A stretch of DNA of 64,000 nucleotides from Akkermansiaceae bacterium UBA7331 (GTDB lineage Bacteria; Verrucomicrobiota; Verrucomicrobiia; Verrucomicrobiales; Akkermansiaceae). Under the pieces are notes generated by a model. That model was not told the origin of the DNA. It did no database searches and saw only the letters and a program-made list of their open reading frames with translations. The position numbers and the translations under genes are program-made. The stretch is from contig DKPP01000008.1 in NCBI GenBank assembly GCA_002471255.1, positions 78,657 through 142,656 of the forward strand. Direction: 5' to 3'. Shown here piece after piece: positions 46,486 through 56,241 of this stretch (its first letter is position 1; each line of letters begins with the position of its first letter).

Positions 46486-48234
46486 ATGCTTAACTTCCCT
46501 AATCCTTCGTTATTTTTCGCCGGAGCTCTGGCCTGCCTGACCATAGGCACCCAGGTTTCTTTAGCTGAAAAAGTCCAAACGAAAATTACCCTCTCGATTC
46601 CTGCCAAGCATCAAATTAAAAGTTTAGGTAATTTACCCACAGATCAATCTACTCAAGAAATAGCCCTAAAAGATTTATTACAAAATATCTATGATCACTC
46701 TATTTATCATGACAAGATATTAGTTGGCAGTAATTTACCCAAGACAAGAAATTTATTTGCAACATCTCCTTTTTTGCAATCTCAGGAAAAAACATCACAG
46801 GAAGAATTTTTCTCCATCTTCATTAAAGGTCTATTAAGTAGCCACATTGATCAAGAGATCCCTGAAGCTACTTATTTTTTTGAAAATGATGGTGATATCG
46901 GTATCGCTTACGTAACGACCCTGCACCCCAAAAATCCATATTTAAAGAGGGTCCATACACTTCCTATGATCAAACATGAAGGCAAATGGAAATTTAGTTT
47001 AACCAATAGTTTTGATGGCACTATACTTCCTTTTGATCAGTCAATCAGGGACAAAGCAAAACAACTAGAAGTAGCAGCTCAGGCCAAGGCGAGGAAAATG
47101 ACTGCAGAAATCAACAATAAACTGATTTCTTCATACCTTGAACAAATGGATGAATATAAGAAAAATCTACTTCCAAAAGCCCAAAATAAAGCGGAAATAA
47201 TGGCTCTTTTACAAGAAGGGCTTCAAGCGAAGAATATTCCGAATTTGGCAGCTTTGATGATCGATACGCAATACATGGATGTCGAAAACCAAAAAAGTAT
47301 TACCAAGCTTAAAGATTCCATCGATACCAAACCTAATATAGACCGACTCAATGACCTTTTTAATTGTTTAAATTATACCCCAATTACTAATGATAACAAC
47401 AGACCGGGAATTTGGAGTGAGTTTGCCAAGTTATTACAACCCGGAAGTCTCATCATCGAAATTCCAACATCAGATTTAGAGAGTGTAAAAACTCAGCAAC
47501 AAATCAATCCAAACAGTAATGATAAAGCTAAATCTGAGTTAGGTTGTTATTTAGGTTGTCTGAATTTGGTTTCCAATCCATTGGAAAGATACTCGCAAAA
47601 AGGAGCTGTCTTAATAACCGTGTATCCATTAACTAACGAAAAATCCGAAGCTTCGGCAATTTTTACTACACTTACAGAACAAACATGGAGATCAGCTCAA
47701 GATTCTGAAACGTTCAATAAACTTGTCGTCAAAAAACTTAGAGAAAAGTATAAACCTTTGTATGGCAAAACACCCGAAGAAACGATCGAATTATTCTTAA
47801 ACTCAATTCTTCGTGCAGACTCTGAGACAATTTTTCGTTTATTACCTCAAAACGAGATCGCTGAAGACTCACAGGTACAACCAATGTTGAGCACCATCAT
47901 AGAAAATTATTCACGTTCTATGCCCCAATTTGCACAATATGAGCAAGGATCGAATAATTATGATGAGAGTTCATCCATAGGTAATAAAACATTTGTAGAT
48001 ATACAACCGATGGCTATGGTTCAATACAATATGCCTTCCGATAAGGAAACAACCTTATCTCCATTGGTCACTATCACTTACAAATACAAACTTAAAACTC
48101 GCAAACATCGCCTTAACATTCCTCTTATTCGTACTAAAGAAGGGTGGCAACTCAATTTCAAACCTACGGAAGTGGATAAGGAAAATAAGGACAATAATGA
48201 AAATGCAGTAATTGAAGTTGAACTAGCTCTCTAA
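46486..48234 (+). CDS. Secreted hypothetical protein
   Basis: About 582 residues, not recognised. A signal peptide (PSLFFAGALACLTIGTQVSL, cleavage after LAE near residue 27) precedes a soluble region. Two segments look alike in outline: IALKDLLQNIYDHSIYHDKI near the N terminus and ETIELFLNSILRADSETIFR near residue 440, each followed by a beta-rich stretch, which hints at a repeated domain. The middle is helical and lysine-rich. The frame opens at TTG 46468; the ATG at 46486 gives the signal peptide. It ends with an acidic linker (DKENKDNNEN). Confidence 0.65.
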   Translation: MLNFPNPSLFFAGALACLTIGTQVSLAEKVQTKITLSIPAKHQIKSLGNLPTDQSTQEIALKDLLQNIYDHSIYHDKILVGSNLPKTRNLFATSPFLQSQEKTSQEEFFSIFIKGLLSSHIDQEIPEATYFFENDGDIGIAYVTTLHPKNPYLKRVHTLPMIKHEGKWKFSLTNSFDGTILPFDQSIRDKAKQLEVAAQAKARKMTAEINNKLISSYLEQMDEYKKNLLPKAQNKAEIMALLQEGLQAKNIPNLAALMIDTQYMDVENQKSITKLKDSIDTKPNIDRLNDLFNCLNYTPITNDNNRPGIWSEFAKLLQPGSLIIEIPTSDLESVKTQQQINPNSNDKAKSELGCYLGCLNLVSNPLERYSQKGAVLITVYPLTNEKSEASAIFTTLTEQTWRSAQDSETFNKLVVKKLREKYKPLYGKTPEETIELFLNSILRADSETIFRLLPQNEIAEDSQVQPMLSTIIENYSRSMPQFAQYEQGSNNYDESSSIGNKTFVDIQPMAMVQYNMPSDKETTLSPLVTITYKYKLKTRKHRLNIPLIRTKEGWQLNFKPTEVDKENKDNNENAVIEVELAL

Positions 48235-48309
48235 TTTTTCAAATACACAAGTTTTTTTCCTATCCATATAGATTCCTATCAAATCTTCACAATCTAATCA
48301 AAAACATTC

Positions 48310-49308
48310 ATGATCATTCATTTACCAATAAGACCAAGACGAAACAGAAAGTCTGAAACTATCCGAGAATTGATCCGCGAAACGCGCCTGAGCACATCCG
48401 ATTTAATCTATCCGGTTTTCGTGCATGAAGGTACTCATAACGAGCCTATCGACTCATTACCGGGATGTAATCGTTGGAGCATTAAAGGTCTAGTAGAAGA
48501 AGCAAAGCGTAGCATGGATCTAGGCATCAAATCCATGGTCTTATTCCCCGTCATCCCTGATAATAAAAAGAACTCCGATGCTACGGAATCTTACAATCCC
48601 GACGGTTTGATCCCACAAACTATTTTGACATTGAAAGATCAAGTACCTGACATGACTATCATTACCGACGTAGCACTCGACCCATATAATTCTGATGGGC
48701 ATGATGGCATCGTTGAGTTTAGAATCGATGGTAGCATGGAGATTTTAAATGATGCTTCGGTAGAAGTTTTGTGCAAACAAGCCCTTTGCCATGCCGACGC
48801 AGGTGCGGATATCGTGGCACCAAGTGATATGATGGATGGCCGTATTGCAGCGATTCGTGCCACACTTGATTCTGAAGCTTTAGATGATGTTTCTATCATG
48901 GCGTATTCAGCCAAATATGCCAGTGCATTATATGGCCCATTTAGAGGAGCTTTAGACAGCTCACCAAAAGCAGGCGATAAAAAAACTTACCAAATGGATC
49001 CTGCTAATAGCCGTGAAGCAATTCGAGAAGCCCAACTTGATGAAAATGAAGGTGCCGACATCGTTTTAGTTAAACCGGCCGGCATCTATGGAGATATTAT
49101 TTCCAAGATTAAAGCAAACACGATGCTACCTGTAGCAGCCTATCAAGTTAGTGGAGAATATTTGATGATTAAAGCTGCAGCTCAATCAGGCTGGTTAGAT
49201 GAGAAATCTATTGTCCTTGAATCACTCACAAGTATTCGCCGAGCCGGAGCAGATATGATCTTAACGTATTTTGCACCTCAAGCCGCTCAATGGTTAAGAG
49301 AGAAATAA
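48310..49308 (+). CDS. hemB: Delta-aminolevulinic acid dehydratase (porphobilinogen synthase)
   Basis: A 332-residue enzyme that condenses two 5-aminolevulinates in tetrapyrrole synthesis. The two active-site lysines lie in AYSAKYASALYGPFR (about 198) and IVLVKPAGIY (about 251). The metal region reads DVALDPYNSDGHDGIV (about 118-133), with aspartates in place of the cysteines of zinc-type enzymes, so a magnesium-dependent form is expected. N-terminal RPRRNRKSETIRELIRET is typical. It stands alone, followed by a terminator shared with recQ. Confidence 0.95.
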   Translation: MIIHLPIRPRRNRKSETIRELIRETRLSTSDLIYPVFVHEGTHNEPIDSLPGCNRWSIKGLVEEAKRSMDLGIKSMVLFPVIPDNKKNSDATESYNPDGLIPQTILTLKDQVPDMTIITDVALDPYNSDGHDGIVEFRIDGSMEILNDASVEVLCKQALCHADAGADIVAPSDMMDGRIAAIRATLDSEALDDVSIMAYSAKYASALYGPFRGALDSSPKAGDKKTYQMDPANSREAIREAQLDENEGADIVLVKPAGIYGDIISKIKANTMLPVAAYQVSGEYLMIKAAAQSGWLDEKSIVLESLTSIRRAGADMILTYFAPQAAQWLREK

Positions 49309-49340
49309 GCTCTTATAATTACCATTTTTATTCCTTTTCA

Positions 49341-49381
49341 TCACTCTTGGTTTAACAAAAATCAAGAGTGATTTCTTTTTT
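49341..49381. terminator. Terminator between hemB and recQ
   Basis: TCACTCTTG pairs with CAAGAGTGA around a 13-nt loop, followed by a T-rich tail on the plus strand. It ends hemB and may also serve recQ from the other side. Confidence 0.75.
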
Positions 49382-49387
49382 GAGAAC

Positions 49388-51526
49388 TTATTGGGAAACA
49401 TGCTCGTAAATCAAATCCAAAAAATCCTGCAAATAGGTTTCGGACTTTTTCTTGCCAATCCCTTGAATAGTCATGGCTTTAACGATTGTAGTAGGTTTCA
49501 TTCGAGCCATGGTTTCTAACACGGAATTATGAAAAACACAAAATCCCGGTATGTTCATGTCTTGAGCAAGCTCGTTACGCAAAGCTTTTAATTTCTCAAA
49601 TAGCTCCACATCCAACTCAGCTAGATCAAAACTATTCGAGTTAGTCTTAAGAACTTGTTTTTTAGATTGATGCTTTTTTGCTAAAGGCCAAATCATTTTT
49701 ACCGATTGGCGTCCCATCATCACCTCATGTCCTCTTGGGCTGATAGTTGTCAAGGGCCGGTCATGCTCACCGCTTAGGCACAGCAAACCGGATAACTGCA
49801 TCGATTTAAATAACTTTTTAAGCTCATCTTCACTATATTCCGATAAAATACCATACGTACTCAATCGCCCCAGACTAGAATTAACAATGGCTTGAGTCTT
49901 ATTACCTCTAAGCATCTGAATAATTTTCAAGCGCCCCCAGCGACCTTGCCACTGACCATCATAATTCCTAAATGAAGCGCGAGCTATACCACTCAAAGCC
50001 TTTTTAACGATAACTAAGCAAGACTCATCCAGCTCACTACCTGAGCTTACGCCGGAATCATCACATTGGTCACAATGACCACATGGCTCGTGATCTACCT
50101 CGCCAAAATAATTCAGTATCCATTGTTGTCTACAACCATGCGAATAAGCAAACTCCGTCACAGACTTTAATTTATCACGGTCTCTTCTCTCTTTTTCCTC
50201 CAATGCAAGGTAATCAATAGGAATCTTCAATCCGCTAAGAGTCATATCGACAACTTGAGTCCCTTTGATTCGTTTCCCCGGGATATCATAACGATTAATA
50301 GCACCCTGCTTCATAAGAACGATTAAAGCTGAGGTGACAGCCATGGAATTCTTACTTTGCAATTTTTCAGCCATCTCCTCGACAGTCCATTCTACCGAAC
50401 AATTCTCAGCAGAGGCATGCTTACGTAAGAGTTCATACAAATCTACAATAAGGGATATCGCAGGATTAGATCCATCAATAAAGAACTCTTGAGTGCGAAG
50501 ATCAGCATGATTAAACAATAACTCACAACAAGCTATTTCTCCATCACGCCCGGCTCTACCGGCTTCTTGGTAATAGGCTTCGACACTACCGGGTATTTCA
50601 AAATGAGCAACAAACCTAACATCCGAACGGTCAATACCCATGCCAAAGGCATTCGTAGCAATGACCACATCCGCACGTTTCTCCATAAAATCATTCTGAG
50701 CAATGCTTCGTTGAGCATCAGTCATTCCGGCATGGTACGCCGTAACGTTTAATTGTAAGTCTTTGAGCACCTGATAGACCTGCTCCACTTTTTTACGTGT
50801 CGAACAGTAAATAATACCTGTTTTATATTCGGCAATCAAACGATGTAAGCGCTTATATTTCTCATCATGATTATCACATTGTGAGATACGAAAGTTAAGA
50901 TTATCACGAGCAAAACCACGAATAATCACTTCAGGCTCAACCAAATGCAAATGATGTAAAATGTCTTCCCTAACTTTAGGCGTTGCCGTTGCGGTCAAAG
51001 CAACAACTTGTGGAGAGCCCATCGTTTCAATTACCTGACCCAACCGTAAATAATCCGGACGAAAATCGTGCCCCCATTGGCTTAAACAATGGGCTTCATC
51101 AATAGCGATCAAACTAATATCCAAATCCGCAATTTGTCGCATAAAACCTGGCTGACCAAATCGCTCAGGAGCGATATACACCAATTTGTATAATCCTGAC
51201 CTTACCCCCATCAAACGTTCTCGTTGTTCTTCGCCGCTTAATGAGCTATTAATCATCGTCGCAGGGATACTTTTATCCACCAAAGCATCGACCTGATCTT
51301 TCATGAGAGCAATAAGAGGGCTCACCACTAAAGTAACACCTTCACGGCATAAAGCGGGTAATTGATAACAAAGAGACTTACCTCCGCCGGTAGGCATGAC
51401 GATCAAGACATTTTTGCCTTCCAAGATATTTTTGACAACCTCATCTTGCCCCTCTCTCAATGACGAAAATCCAAAGTATTTGTTTAATGCCTTGAGAGGA
51501 TCTTTTTCTACTTGAAAACCGCTCAT
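49388..51526 (-). CDS. recQ: RecQ DNA helicase
   Basis: A 712-residue superfamily 2 3'-5' helicase. Walker A MPTGGGKSLCYQLPAL (about 40-55), DEAH box AIDEAHCLSQWGHDFRPDY (about 139), motif V/VI AFGMGIDRSDVRFV and QEAGRAGRDG, a zinc-binding RQC region (CRQQWILNYFGE then CGHCDQC, about 466-490) and a C-terminal HRDC domain (about 630-705, MTIQGIGKKKSE) are all visible in order. It resolves recombination and stalled-fork intermediates. The start ATG follows a promoter-like element by 11 nt. Confidence 0.95.
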   Translation of the reverse strand: MSGFQVEKDPLKALNKYFGFSSLREGQDEVVKNILEGKNVLIVMPTGGGKSLCYQLPALCREGVTLVVSPLIALMKDQVDALVDKSIPATMINSSLSGEEQRERLMGVRSGLYKLVYIAPERFGQPGFMRQIADLDISLIAIDEAHCLSQWGHDFRPDYLRLGQVIETMGSPQVVALTATATPKVREDILHHLHLVEPEVIIRGFARDNLNFRISQCDNHDEKYKRLHRLIAEYKTGIIYCSTRKKVEQVYQVLKDLQLNVTAYHAGMTDAQRSIAQNDFMEKRADVVIATNAFGMGIDRSDVRFVAHFEIPGSVEAYYQEAGRAGRDGEIACCELLFNHADLRTQEFFIDGSNPAISLIVDLYELLRKHASAENCSVEWTVEEMAEKLQSKNSMAVTSALIVLMKQGAINRYDIPGKRIKGTQVVDMTLSGLKIPIDYLALEEKERRDRDKLKSVTEFAYSHGCRQQWILNYFGEVDHEPCGHCDQCDDSGVSSGSELDESCLVIVKKALSGIARASFRNYDGQWQGRWGRLKIIQMLRGNKTQAIVNSSLGRLSTYGILSEYSEDELKKLFKSMQLSGLLCLSGEHDRPLTTISPRGHEVMMGRQSVKMIWPLAKKHQSKKQVLKTNSNSFDLAELDVELFEKLKALRNELAQDMNIPGFCVFHNSVLETMARMKPTTIVKAMTIQGIGKKKSETYLQDFLDLIYEHVSQ

Positions 51527-51537
51527 CTACAAAATTG

Positions 51538-51566
51538 AGCATAATTCGACCAAGACAAAAAATCAA
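51538..51566 (-). promoter_or_regulatory. Promoter of recQ
   Basis: On the minus strand: TTGATT, a 17-nt spacer, then TATGCT, 11 nt before the ATG. The predicted leader is only a few nucleotides. Confidence 0.45.
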
Positions 51567-51631
51567 TGTTTAAGCCGTAGTTCCTACGTATTCGTCTTGC
51601 CTATTTCCTTCAAATAACAGAATCTGCATTC

Positions 51632-52981
51632 ATGTCTTCTCCTTTTGGTCTGATACAACCTTGGGTTGAGCCGGGTAATTTTCAAAGAAATTTACGCCAA
51701 ATTATAGAACTTTATCGTTTTTGCTTGGATGAAGGATCTCCTCTTATCTTAGCTCCATCACTTGCTTTATCCGGGGGAGATCTAGGTGATTTAATCGAAC
51801 AATCCGCTTTTCGTGCCCAGCATGATCATGCCTTAGCATTTTTGGCCCAAGAGGCTAATTTTGCGCCTATTTTGATTCCTGAATGGTTTTATGAAGATGG
51901 CCATTGGTCTATCCATGCATTATGGCTGCACCAAGGAATCATCACTGATTTAGGTAAATTAACCAACTCCCCGCATTCAAACGGACAAAGCATCTTAACG
52001 ACATCATTTCTGCATCACACACTCATTTTGGCACATCCGAATTGTGATATTGACAAGTTATTCACAATTTATTCCCAATGTGAGCATCCTATTCTAATTG
52101 AATTTACAGCAGAAACTTGGCACATAGGTAATGACCCTAAGCAAGAAATTAGACTTCATAAATATCCGGGAATAACGAATGGAGATATCTATCTTCCTAG
52201 AATAGCGGGCATTGTCGGGTATGGAGCCTATTTAGGACAATCCATCAGAGTTCATCAAGGACGGCAAACGAAGCTTCATACGATGGGTATGGATGCTCTA
52301 GCCTGCACTCGATATACGCAAAATGATGAGATATCGACATCTCCTGTAGTCATAAGCGGAGGCAAACGACTATCATTTTATTGCAGAATGTCTCATAAAG
52401 AGACCTTTTCCATACATTTTTCATTCACACCCGGTTGCATACTCACCTTATCTATGCTGGCTACGCAAGCATGGTCCACACCAATCGGCATATCGAATTG
52501 GAACAATTTAACCGACGACGACCATACGCTCATTGATCAGTTGTTTAATCATTTTGAATTGATTAGGGAAGACATACCATTAACAAAAGAAAAATATATT
52601 CATCTTGTTCCATCAAGCCTCACCGAGCAATACCTATCCCTCTCGACTTCTTTTGATTTACATCAACATGAGTTCTACATCAATCCGATAGGAGATCTAC
52701 TTGATACGGAATGCCTCAAAGATCTGTCTGAAAGAGAAAAAGAATATTGTCGATCAAACCCTGATTTCAATCTTCAAGAAATCGACACAATCATATCACT
52801 TTTAATTGACGATCACGCATCACCTACGTTCCTGACCAGCCATGACAGGTGGAAAAATAAAGAGGCGATCATACGAAAAATACAAAAAAACATAGAATCT
52901 ATTCGCACGTATTCTCCTATAGCAAAATTAATAATGCGAAAACGGAACCATACGCCTATATTTCACACCTTTAGAGATTAA
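51632..52981 (+). CDS. Degenerate glutamine-dependent NAD synthetase-like protein
   Basis: A 449-residue protein whose two halves both resemble NadE. The N-terminal half follows the nitrilase-fold amidase pattern (NLRQIIELYRFCLDEGSPLI, then APSLALSGGDLGDLI in place of PELALTGYPPEDLL, so the catalytic Glu is serine). The C-terminal half has FYINPIGDLLDTECLKDL, LQEIDTIISLLIDDHASP and a basic end (IIRKIQKN, RKRNHTPIFHTF), as in the synthetase domain, but the SGGxDS ATP-pyrophosphatase loop is absent (FSFTPGCILTLSML lies at its place). Length is shorter than the usual 540 or more. It is probably not an active NAD synthetase; the role is unknown. Confidence 0.6.
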   Translation: MSSPFGLIQPWVEPGNFQRNLRQIIELYRFCLDEGSPLILAPSLALSGGDLGDLIEQSAFRAQHDHALAFLAQEANFAPILIPEWFYEDGHWSIHALWLHQGIITDLGKLTNSPHSNGQSILTTSFLHHTLILAHPNCDIDKLFTIYSQCEHPILIEFTAETWHIGNDPKQEIRLHKYPGITNGDIYLPRIAGIVGYGAYLGQSIRVHQGRQTKLHTMGMDALACTRYTQNDEISTSPVVISGGKRLSFYCRMSHKETFSIHFSFTPGCILTLSMLATQAWSTPIGISNWNNLTDDDHTLIDQLFNHFELIREDIPLTKEKYIHLVPSSLTEQYLSLSTSFDLHQHEFYINPIGDLLDTECLKDLSEREKEYCRSNPDFNLQEIDTIISLLIDDHASPTFLTSHDRWKNKEAIIRKIQKNIESIRTYSPIAKLIMRKRNHTPIFHTFRD

Positions 52982-53002
52982 ATATAGTGACATACATTAA
53001 TC

Positions 53003-53030
53003 TTGATACCCAATACACTTAGTTTACCTT
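53003..53030 (+). promoter_or_regulatory. Possible promoter of the MlaEFD operon
   Basis: TTGATA, a 16-nt spacer, then TACCTT, 9 nt before the ATG at 53040. The -10 is weak, but spacing repeats the pattern of short leaders. Confidence 0.35.
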
Positions 53031-53039
53031 ACATTGAGT

Positions 53040-53840
53040 ATGCAATTTCCTCTATCCACAAAAGTTGGTTCAATAAGCATTGAACTACTGAACAGTGCCG
53101 GCGCGATAGGAAAATTGTTTTATCAAACATTATGGTGCTTTTTTACCGGAAAATTTAGATTTCGGGTATTAATTGAGCAAATTGCTCGAATCGGGGTTGA
53201 ATCTCAGCCGGTTGTTATTTTAACAGGCGCATTTACAGGTGCCGTTTTGGAAGCGCAATCCCTTTTCCAACTCCAAATTGTCAAGATGGAAGCCATGGGT
53301 GGAGCCATCGTTGCCGTAGGGATGTTTCGTGAATTAGGGCCTGCCATTACCGGGTTAATGCTAGCCGGGCGTGTTGGTTCGGCTATGGCTGCAGAAATTG
53401 GAACCATGAAAGTCACGGAGCAAATCGATGCCCTGAGATCGATGAATGTCAATCCTATCGATTATTTGGTAAAACCCCGTGTAATAGGCATGTTAGTTTC
53501 GACGCCAATCTTAATGATTGAGTCAGTTATTGTTGGGATCGTAGCGGCATACATTGTAGGAATTTTCGCTTTTGATGTAAATGAAGCTTATTGGGTGCAT
53601 TTCATGACTCAGTTTGTTACGCTTAGCGATATAGCCGTATCAATCATCAAAGCTTTCATTTTTGGTCTGATTATCGCATTAATATCATGTAGTTGTGGCT
53701 TACAAACTGAAAATGGAGCCGTTGGCGTCGGTAAATCTACCATGCGAGCCATGGTTTATGCATCGGTCATCCTTCTTATCGTCAATTTCATAATGACCAT
53801 GATTCTTAACACCCTTTTCCCTATGGGATTCATGCAATAA
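53040..53840 (+). CDS. mlaE: MlaE-family lipid ABC permease
   Basis: A 266-residue inner-membrane permease of the MlaE type. Hallmarks: PVVILTGAFTGAVLEAQSLF (about 60-80), RELGPAITGLMLAGRVGSA (about 98-116), AAEIGTMKVTEQIDALRSM (about 118-136) and the C-terminal SCSCGLQTENGAVGVGKST (about 220). MlaE works with MlaF and an MCE protein in phospholipid traffic between the membranes. The frame begins at a TTG (53034) and the ATG at 53040 is the better start. MlaF follows with one nucleotide between. Confidence 0.9.
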   Translation: MQFPLSTKVGSISIELLNSAGAIGKLFYQTLWCFFTGKFRFRVLIEQIARIGVESQPVVILTGAFTGAVLEAQSLFQLQIVKMEAMGGAIVAVGMFRELGPAITGLMLAGRVGSAMAAEIGTMKVTEQIDALRSMNVNPIDYLVKPRVIGMLVSTPILMIESVIVGIVAAYIVGIFAFDVNEAYWVHFMTQFVTLSDIAVSIIKAFIFGLIIALISCSCGLQTENGAVGVGKSTMRAMVYASVILLIVNFIMTMILNTLFPMGFMQ

Positions 53841-53841
53841 C

Positions 53842-54705
53842 ATGAGCGACACTTCAAATATACAACCTTTCATCAAGGTAGATCAAATTACTCAACAATT
53901 TGGCACTCAAAAAGTGCTAAATGGGGTGAGCTTTGAGGTATTCCCAGGCGAGCTAGTTGCATTGATTGGTGGGTCGGGAGCAGGTAAAAGCGTAATTCTC
54001 AAACATTTGGATGGACTACTAGATCCTCTTACCGGTCATATTTATATCGATGGACAAGAAATCAGTAATATTCCTGAAAAAAAGAAATACCCCATGCGAA
54101 AAAAATTGGGCTTCATGTTCCAACAAGGGGCTTTATTTGATTCGATGACTGTTTTTGAAAATGTGGCTTTCCCTTTAGGTGAAGCAGGCATTACTGATGA
54201 AAAAGAACTCGAAAAACGAGTAATGGATGCTTTGGCATCAGTCGGACTGCAAGGTAGCGAAGATAAAATGCCGGCCAACATATCAGGTGGTATGATTAAG
54301 CGTGTGGCTGTTGCCAGAGCAATCGTATCGGACCCACAATGTTTACTTTATGACGAGCCAACCGCCGGTTTAGACCCTATCGTTTCCGATAGCGTCAGCT
54401 ACCTCATTCGAAATATTTGTATCAATCAAGGAATTACTACACTCATCGTCACCCACGATATGTCTAGTGTGATCCATATTGCAGATAGGATCATCTATTT
54501 AAAAGAAGGAACAATCCATTGGCAAGGAACCCCAAGGGACATGATTGATTCACCTGATCCGATGATACAAGATTTCTTACATGGAGTATCCGGTGAAGAC
54601 TGGAACAAACTCAACAACCCAAAGCTTAATCCCGATTTTCAGCAGAATATCATTCAAGATGCAATTAATGATCGCTTTTCAACCCAAACTTCTCAACCGT
54701 TATGA
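53842..54705 (+). CDS. mlaF: MlaF-family lipid ABC ATPase
   Basis: A 287-residue ATPase. Walker A GGSGAGKSV (about 43-51), the signature ISGGMIKRVAVARAI (about 150) and Walker B LLYDEPTAGLDP (about 172) identify an Mla-type subunit; the modified signature GGM is typical for the MlaF branch. The switch histidine is in VTHDMSS. The last residues overlap the start of the MCE gene by four nucleotides (ATGA), so translation is coupled. It lies directly after mlaE. Confidence 0.9.
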   Translation: MSDTSNIQPFIKVDQITQQFGTQKVLNGVSFEVFPGELVALIGGSGAGKSVILKHLDGLLDPLTGHIYIDGQEISNIPEKKKYPMRKKLGFMFQQGALFDSMTVFENVAFPLGEAGITDEKELEKRVMDALASVGLQGSEDKMPANISGGMIKRVAVARAIVSDPQCLLYDEPTAGLDPIVSDSVSYLIRNICINQGITTLIVTHDMSSVIHIADRIIYLKEGTIHWQGTPRDMIDSPDPMIQDFLHGVSGEDWNKLNNPKLNPDFQQNIIQDAINDRFSTQTSQPL

Positions 54706-55706
54706 ACAATAAAATCAAACCTGAAACATGGGTCGGCCTATTCTTATTAGGCGGCTTATTTATGATCATCGGTCTTATCATTTTCTTCGGGGATTTTAAA
54801 GACTCCAAAGACAATTCTTATCCTTTGACTATTGAATTCAAAGATGCAGGAACACTAATTCCCGGATCCGTATTACGATTAGGTGGTGCCGTAGTAGGTA
54901 AAATCACAGCAGGCCCCGAGATATTACCATCGGGAGATAAAGTGGCGGTGAGCGTTTTAATCACAAAGGCTATTCATATCCAAGAAGGCTCTCAATTTCA
55001 AATTGCTATGCAAAATATTCTTGGCGATAGCTATATTGAAATTATCCCACCAAGCAAACCCACCAATCAATACATTGAACCGGGATCTACAGTCATTGGA
55101 AACTCTCAAAATGATCTAAGTAAGTTAAAAAACAATGCCGTCATTGCAAGTGAAGAGGCTATACGCTTACTCCATAACATTAATGATAACTTTGCTAATA
55201 TCAACGATGCGGTCAAACATATCTCCCAGTCGGCTAAAGATATCTCGACCACCGTTAATAAAATTAATACTGAAATCTTATCTACTGCAAACCTTACTTC
55301 ACTTGAATCATTCATGGTTAATATGGATAAAACAAGTGCATACCTCCCCCAATTGGCACAAGAGACTTCAGACTCTTTAAAAGAATTGAGAGCATCTATC
55401 GCCAAAGCAGATAAAACCATTACCACGATTAATGAAAAAATCGATTTATTGGAACCTGCCTTTAATGATGTACCTCAAATCGTTCAAGGTATTAAAAAGT
55501 CAGTGGCAAATATTGAACAAATCACCAATGAAACTCGTTCAGGAAAAGGCACTTTAGGATTGTTCTTATTCGATAAGCAATTCCGAGCAAATGCACAAGA
55601 ATTTATTAGAAATTTACGTGATTACGGTATTCTACGCTACAGAAATCCTGATGAACCCGAAATCAAATGTGACCCTCGTACCGGTTATTCAGGATCTCGC
55701 CGATAA
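54702..55706 (+). CDS. mlaD: MCE-domain protein (MlaD-like)
   Basis: A 334-residue protein with an N-terminal membrane helix (WVGLFLLGGLFMIIGLIIFF), a single MCE domain (about 40-130: FKDAGTLIPGSVLRLGGAVV and GKITAGP, then ILGDSYIEIIPP) and a long coiled-coil C-terminal part rich in Asn, Lys and Ala. MCE proteins form hexameric rings that carry lipids across the periplasm. It is the third gene of the mlaEFD operon. No MlaB (STAS) or MlaC gene is seen here, so the auxiliary parts lie elsewhere or are absent. Confidence 0.85.
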   Translation: MNNKIKPETWVGLFLLGGLFMIIGLIIFFGDFKDSKDNSYPLTIEFKDAGTLIPGSVLRLGGAVVGKITAGPEILPSGDKVAVSVLITKAIHIQEGSQFQIAMQNILGDSYIEIIPPSKPTNQYIEPGSTVIGNSQNDLSKLKNNAVIASEEAIRLLHNINDNFANINDAVKHISQSAKDISTTVNKINTEILSTANLTSLESFMVNMDKTSAYLPQLAQETSDSLKELRASIAKADKTITTINEKIDLLEPAFNDVPQIVQGIKKSVANIEQITNETRSGKGTLGLFLFDKQFRANAQEFIRNLRDYGILRYRNPDEPEIKCDPRTGYSGSRR

Positions 55707-55844
55707 TTTAAATACGCCAATCTAACGAAGCCACGCAAGACGCTTGCCAAATTTACCACATGTGATAAAAAAGCAAGTGATGACGACAGGCAAAATTGCC
55801 ATGTATTTTTTCAACACTTTATTCATTCAACAACTCTAAACGAT

Positions 55845-56177
55845 ATGCAAGAAAATCAAACTGAAACAAACATTGCTCCAACCGACGCAACTTGCAACGA
55901 ATCTACTCTTGGCCACGCTCGCGAAGTAGCTTTAAGCAAATTCCAACAAGCCCGTGAGTTCGCTGCAAACAAAGTAAGCCAAATCCGTAAAGCCGCCGCT
56001 CAGCAAGCTGAGTCACTTCGTGAATACACTGTGGAAAAAGGCACAATTGCTTGTGATAAGGCTAAGGCTATTCATAAAGCCGGTGAAGACTACGTAAAGG
56101 CTAAACCAACACAGTCCGTCTTGATTGCTCTTGGCGTAGGTGTGGTTATCGGCTTACTCATTCGCGGTCGCCGCTAA
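55845..56177 (+). CDS. DUF883/ElaB-YqjD-like membrane-anchored protein
   Basis: A 110-residue, alanine/lysine-rich helical protein with a C-terminal membrane anchor, VLIALGVGVVIGLLIRGRR, that is typical for the ElaB/YqjD/DUF883 family. Proteins of this family attach to the inner membrane and, in E. coli, bind ribosomes in stationary phase. It is the first of three genes resembling the yqjD-yqjE-yqjK order. About 140 bp separate it from mlaD. Confidence 0.8.
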   Translation: MQENQTETNIAPTDATCNESTLGHAREVALSKFQQAREFAANKVSQIRKAAAQQAESLREYTVEKGTIACDKAKAIHKAGEDYVKAKPTQSVLIALGVGVVIGLLIRGRR

Positions 56178-56241
56178 ACTATTTTTGGTTGCCTTAATCT
56201 TTTAAAGATAAGGCAACCTACAACTTAAACTTTCTAAGGCT

